Positions 61,107 through 64,000 of a stretch of 64,000 bases of DNA are shown here, piece by piece. Position 1 is the first letter of the stretch; every line of letters begins with the position of its first letter. The DNA comes from Rathayibacter sp. VKM Ac-2760. Its GTDB lineage: Bacteria; Actinomycetota; Actinomycetes; Actinomycetales; Microbacteriaceae. The translations under genes and the position numbers were made by a program. Where the stretch lies: NCBI RefSeq assembly GCF_009834185.1, contig NZ_CP047173.1, positions 2,046,001 through 2,110,000 on the forward strand, read 5' to 3'. The notes below the pieces were generated by a model. That model had not been told where the DNA came from, did no database searches, and saw only the letters and a program-made list of their open reading frames with translations.

Positions 61107-61203
61107 CTAGGGAAGTCGCGGTGGCGCGATCAGTTCGAGGAAGCCGCCGAGCGCACCTTCGAGGTAGACGATGCGTGTACCCGCTCGGGCGCCGCTGGTC
61201 ATC
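61107..61203 (-). pseudogene. C-terminal fragment of a VOC (glyoxalase-like) protein
   Basis: GTRIVYLEGALGGFLELIAP followed by a stop matches the last strand of vicinal-oxygen-chelate domain proteins. Only about 30 residues survive. It joins directly to the sugar isomerase fragment at its 5' side and the betaine protein fragment at its 3' side, a mosaic of truncated genes. Confidence 0.55.
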
Positions 61204-61600
61204 CGGTGGGGCGGACCGACCGGCCGCCACGGGTGGCACCCGGCTCGCCGCCCGGCAGGCCGGACATCGTGACGACGCGGTGCGGGCCGAGCCTCTCGGC
61301 GAGCCGGACCGACCGCTGCAGATCGGTCGCGTGCTTCTCGCCGATCTCGCGCCGGGGGTGCAGCGGATTCCCGTTGCAGTTGAGGCCGGCGATGCTCACC
61401 CCGGTGCCTTCGAAGATACCGAGGAAGTCGTCGCGGGCGGTGTCGCTCTCGAGGATGTCGTCGAAGGTCGGCACGTGGACGGCGGGCAGGAACCCGCCGG
61501 TGTTCAGCTCGATCCCCGTGAGGCCGAGGTCGGCGACGACCGTCAGTGCCTCGGGAAGCGGGCGGTCGTGCAGGATCGCGTTGCAGACGCCGAGCCGCAT
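61199..61600 (-). pseudogene. Sugar phosphate isomerase/epimerase, truncated
   Basis: The frame from ATG 61600 (MRLGVCNAILHDRPLPEALT) encodes the first about 125 residues of a TIM-barrel sugar phosphate isomerase/epimerase: IELNTGGFLPAVHVPTFDDI, IAGLNCNGNPLHPRRE and VVTMSGLPGGEPGATR. Intact relatives are about 320-350 residues; here the remaining barrel is replaced by unrelated sequence. AAGGA precedes the start and the gene follows the GNAT-AAA gene by 43 bp, so it once belonged to that operon. It probably no longer makes a working enzyme. Confidence 0.78.
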
Positions 61601-61643
61601 GGGGGTCCTTCTTCGTTGGAGGAGTGGTGTGGGAGAAAAGTGC

Positions 61644-62921
61644 TCAGAGCCGGCCGAGCACGTCGATGTCCTCGAGGAACGCGGCGTTCACCTCGGCGGA
61701 GACCGTCGCCCGGGTCGCGGTGATCGCGGTGACGTAGTCGTCGAGGCTCGGGCCGCGGGCGGCGTCCGCACCGGCGTAGACGGCGTGCTCGAGGGCGGAC
61801 TGCGACGCCTTGCGGGCCGCGTACTCGATGTCGGCCGGGGAGAAGCCGTCGGTGAGCTCGACGAGCCTGCCGGTGTCGACGCCGACCGAGCCGGCCGGGA
61901 GGTAGCGGGCCCAGATCGCGGCGCGCGCCTCCGCGTCCGGGAGGCCGATGGGGATCACGTAGTCGAAGCGGCCGTGGCGGAGGAAGGCCGAGTCGAGCGA
62001 GCGGATGAAGTTCGTGGCGCAGATCAGCAGGCGGTCGCTCTGCTCGCGGAACGCCGGGATGATCTTCAGCAGCTCGTTGGTCACGCCCTGCGTCGGCGAC
62101 GGCGGCTCTCCCTGGCGGTGCGAGGCGATCTCCTCCACCTCGTCGATGAAGACGACGGCGCGCTCGAGCTCGGAGACCATCAGGAAGGTCTCGCGCAGCG
62201 CACCCGCGAGCCCCTTCGGGTCGGCGGCGAGCCGGGAGGGGAAGACCTCGACGAACGACCACTCGAGCCTCGACGCGATCGCCTTGGCGAAGGTCGTCTT
62301 GCCGGTGCCGGGCGGGCCGAAGAGGACCACGGCGCTCGGCGGCGCGACCCCGAATCGCTCGGCGAGCTCGGGCTGCGCGAGCGGCATGACGAGCCGGCGC
62401 TCGAGCAGGGCCTTCTCGGCGCTCATGCCGCCCACCTGCTCCCAGAGCCCGCGCGGGAGCACGCGCCCGCCCAGCTCCGCCAGCAGCTTCAGCTCCTCGC
62501 GCTGCACCGGGATGCGGCGCTCGAAGTAGTGCAGGTTCTGCTTCTGCTCGAAGCCCTGGCGGAGGAAGGCGCCGGTACGGGTCTCGGCGGCGGGCATCAG
62601 CGCCGAGAGCTTCGAGACGCCGGTCGGCGCCATGCGGGCCTCCAGTGCGGCTAGGAGGGAGGAGCCGATCCCCCGACCCCTGGCCTCCGGAGCGGTCGCG
62701 AGGAAGACGACCCAGCCCTGCGCGTGCGCCGCCCGGCCGACCGCGGCGCCGACGACGTGGTCGCCCTCGAGCGCGACGACGGCGTGGTCCTTCGCGCAGG
62801 AGGCGAGCACCTCCGCGAGGTTGTACACGGGCTCGGCGTCGGCGACCGTCACGTGCTCCCAGAGCCGGAGGATCCCGTCGACGTCCTCGGCGTGATAGTC
62901 GCGGACGCGCCAGCCGGTCAT
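61644..62921 (-). CDS. GNAT acetyltransferase-AAA+ ATPase fusion
   Basis: A 425-residue two-domain protein. Residues about 5-135 are a GNAT domain with the acetyl-CoA loop APEARGRGIGSSLLAALEAR. Residues about 165-420 are an AAA+ ATPase with Walker A GPPGTGKT (residues 202-209), Walker B VVFIDEVEEIA, sensor-1 ICATNFIRSLD and the arginine-finger-type HGRFDYVIP, in the FtsH/Cdc48-like subgroup. The ATPase would remodel a target that the acetyltransferase modifies, or use acetylation as a tag; this is inference. The stop of the upstream thioesterase gene overlaps its start (ATGA). Confidence 0.85.
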   Translation of the reverse strand: MTGWRVRDYHAEDVDGILRLWEHVTVADAEPVYNLAEVLASCAKDHAVVALEGDHVVGAAVGRAAHAQGWVVFLATAPEARGRGIGSSLLAALEARMAPTGVSKLSALMPAAETRTGAFLRQGFEQKQNLHYFERRIPVQREELKLLAELGGRVLPRGLWEQVGGMSAEKALLERRLVMPLAQPELAERFGVAPPSAVVLFGPPGTGKTTFAKAIASRLEWSFVEVFPSRLAADPKGLAGALRETFLMVSELERAVVFIDEVEEIASHRQGEPPSPTQGVTNELLKIIPAFREQSDRLLICATNFIRSLDSAFLRHGRFDYVIPIGLPDAEARAAIWARYLPAGSVGVDTGRLVELTDGFSPADIEYAARKASQSALEHAVYAGADAARGPSLDDYVTAITATRATVSAEVNAAFLEDIDVLGRL

Positions 62922-63361
62922 GCCGCTCCCTCCCCCGCCTGCCGAGGCAGCCGGTCGCGGTCGTAGGTGATCGTGCTGTAGCCGTGCGGCTCCGGAGCGC
63001 CGTCCTCATCGAGGCTGACGAAGACGATGCGGTCGATCGCGAGGATGCTGCGCCGCGTCACCATGTTGCGGACCTCGGCGCGCATGGTGAGCGAGGTGCG
63101 GCCGAAGCCGGTCGCCCGCAGTCCCATCTCGATCAGATCGCCCTGGACCGCGGAGGACACGAAGTCGATCTCGGAGATGAACTTCGTGACCGCCCGTGGG
63201 TTGCCGAGCTGGAGGATCGCGTAGATCGCGGCCTCCTCGTCGATCCAGCGGAGCAGGCTGCCGCCGAAGAGGCTGCCGTTCGCGTTCAGGTCCTCCGGGC
63301 GCACCCAGCGGCGGGAGCGGAAGGTGATGTCCTGCTCGGCGGTGCCGGTGTCGGGGGTCAC
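62918..63361 (-). CDS. Acyl-CoA thioesterase, hot-dog fold
   Basis: A 147-residue protein of the YciA-like thioesterase group: RRWVRPEDLNANGSLFGGSL, then RWIDEEAAIYAILQLGNPRA, ISEIDFVSSAVQGDLIEMGL and a last strand. The catalytic Asn/Asp of NANGSLFGG and Asp of WIDEEA fit the family. It hydrolyses acyl-CoA. It is coupled to the fusion gene by overlap and 12 bp downstream of the transaldolase stop. Confidence 0.85.
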   Translation of the reverse strand: MTPDTGTAEQDITFRSRRWVRPEDLNANGSLFGGSLLRWIDEEAAIYAILQLGNPRAVTKFISEIDFVSSAVQGDLIEMGLRATGFGRTSLTMRAEVRNMVTRRSILAIDRIVFVSLDEDGAPEPHGYSTITYDRDRLPRQAGEGAA

Positions 63362-63373
63362 GGGACGGGCGGG

Positions 63374-64000
63374 TCAGATCGCGGGCAGGAGGACGTCGCG
63401 CACGAGCGCGTCGAGCTTCGCGTTGGCCTCCAGGAACTGGCGGAGCGTCCGCCGCACGGCGCCGAAGTCGTCGAACTCGTCGATCGTCATGCCGTCCTCG
63501 AAGTACGCGCGGTGGAACTCGGGCACGCGCTCGAGGAGGGTGTCGAGGATCTCGGGCGCGACCGGCACGTCGATGCGGTGCAGATCCACCGGAAGCTCGT
63601 TCTCGTTGATGAGGACCTGCCACTCGAAGGGCGGGGAGACGACGAGGTCGCCGCCGACGAGCTCCGACCACTGCAGGTGGTTGCGGAACGCGGCCGAGAG
63701 CACGCGCGAGCGGTAGCCGCGCTCCTGGAAGATCCGGTACGCCTCCTTGAGCGCGGCGACGCCGGCCCACTCGAGCACGCCCGGGTCGACGAGGATGCGG
63801 TTCGCGGCGACGCTGGCCTTGAGCCAGTCGTCGAGACGGCCGCCCATGATCGTGACGACCGAGCCGAACTCGCGCTCCGGCTCCCCATCTGCAGCGCGGC
63901 GGTCGAGCCCGCGCTCGATGGCCTCGGCGACGGCCACGGCCTGCGCGACGGTGAAGGAGACCGTCGCGTTGATGCTGACGCCGCGGTACGTGGCCTCCTC
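63374..64000 (-). CDS. Transaldolase family protein, partial
   Basis: The gene enters from the right edge; 208 codons of the C-terminal part are in the window. EEATYRGVSINATVSFTVAQ and AVAVAEAIERGLDRR match the late barrel strands of transaldolases, after the catalytic lysine, which lies outside the window. The C-terminal segment LRQFLEANAKLDALVRDVLL is helical. Pentose phosphate pathway or a related sugar aldolase role is likely. It begins a leftward operon with the thioesterase, the GNAT-AAA fusion and the broken isomerase. Confidence 0.8.
   Translation of the reverse strand, partial: EEATYRGVSINATVSFTVAQAVAVAEAIERGLDRRAADGEPEREFGSVVTIMGGRLDDWLKASVAANRILVDPGVLEWAGVAALKEAYRIFQERGYRSRVLSAAFRNHLQWSELVGGDLVVSPPFEWQVLINENELPVDLHRIDVPVAPEILDTLLERVPEFHRAYFEDGMTIDEFDDFGAVRRTLRQFLEANAKLDALVRDVLLPAI

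Noticed and set aside
1..64000. tRNA, rRNA, CRISPR array, integrase or transposase genes
   Set aside because: I looked for tRNA-like arms, regular spaced repeats and transposase or integrase motifs on both strands and saw none.

Overview
The window is about 70% GC. Start codons are mostly ATG/GTG with purine-rich ribosome sites, and gene content is typical of a plant- or soil-associated Microbacteriaceae actinobacterium (Rathayibacter, Clavibacter, Curtobacterium or similar). Supporting traits are many secreted multi-domain glycoside hydrolases, LacI and TetR regulators, ANTAR-domain regulation and palindromic 'GTCTCGATACGC...CTACTCGACC' repeats. No rRNA, tRNA, CRISPR array, transposase or phage gene was seen. 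All calls come from reading the sequence; no database search was run.

Layout. 1-5 kb: oxidoreductases, a lipocalin-like lipoprotein, an XRE/MLTR-type regulator and a DUF6152/DUF6644 membrane pair. 5-9 kb: an AraC regulator divergent from a large GH2 enzyme. 9-19.5 kb: two MFS exporters (one frameshifted), aldo/keto reductases, an FAD monooxygenase and XRE and TetR regulators, three of them with palindromes or hairpins beside them. 19.6-29.7 kb: a beta-glucan and galactoside block (GH30, GH3, GH16, LacI, GH42). The GH30 and GH3 genes share a TTGAAGCGC(T/A)TCA operator. 29.8-41.9 kb: two SDRs, a GntR regulator, a gluconolactonase remnant, an ABC sugar importer with its own LacI gene, a GH3 plus sugar transporter pair with another LacI gene, and a broken LacI gene. 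42-45.7 kb: small genes, gene fragments, an isochorismatase, a GAF-ANTAR regulator and secreted proteins. 45.8-58.2 kb: three very large secreted GH43 proteins that share a C-terminal cysteine module, with a ricin-lectin metallopeptidase between the second and third. Two of the GH43 genes share a TTGTT-ACGGTAACAA operator. 58.3-61.6 kb: gene debris, an ester cyclase, YaeQ and a G13 tract. 61.6-64 kb: a GNAT-AAA+ fusion, a thioesterase and a partial transaldolase.

The most unusual observation is three 28-bp dif-like (XerC/XerD) sites, all in the same orientation, at 15234, 58667 and 59740. The first two bracket 43.4 kb made mostly of carbohydrate-catabolic genes. The last two bracket 1.07 kb carrying the ester cyclase. 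Broken gene pieces lie near the right-hand sites. This fits a replication-terminus region, or an island or cassettes assembled by Xer recombination. Together the genes describe an organism that degrades plant or fungal polysaccharides (arabinan or arabinoxylan, beta-1,3/1,6-glucan, galactosides) with secreted enzymes and takes up the products through locally controlled transporters.
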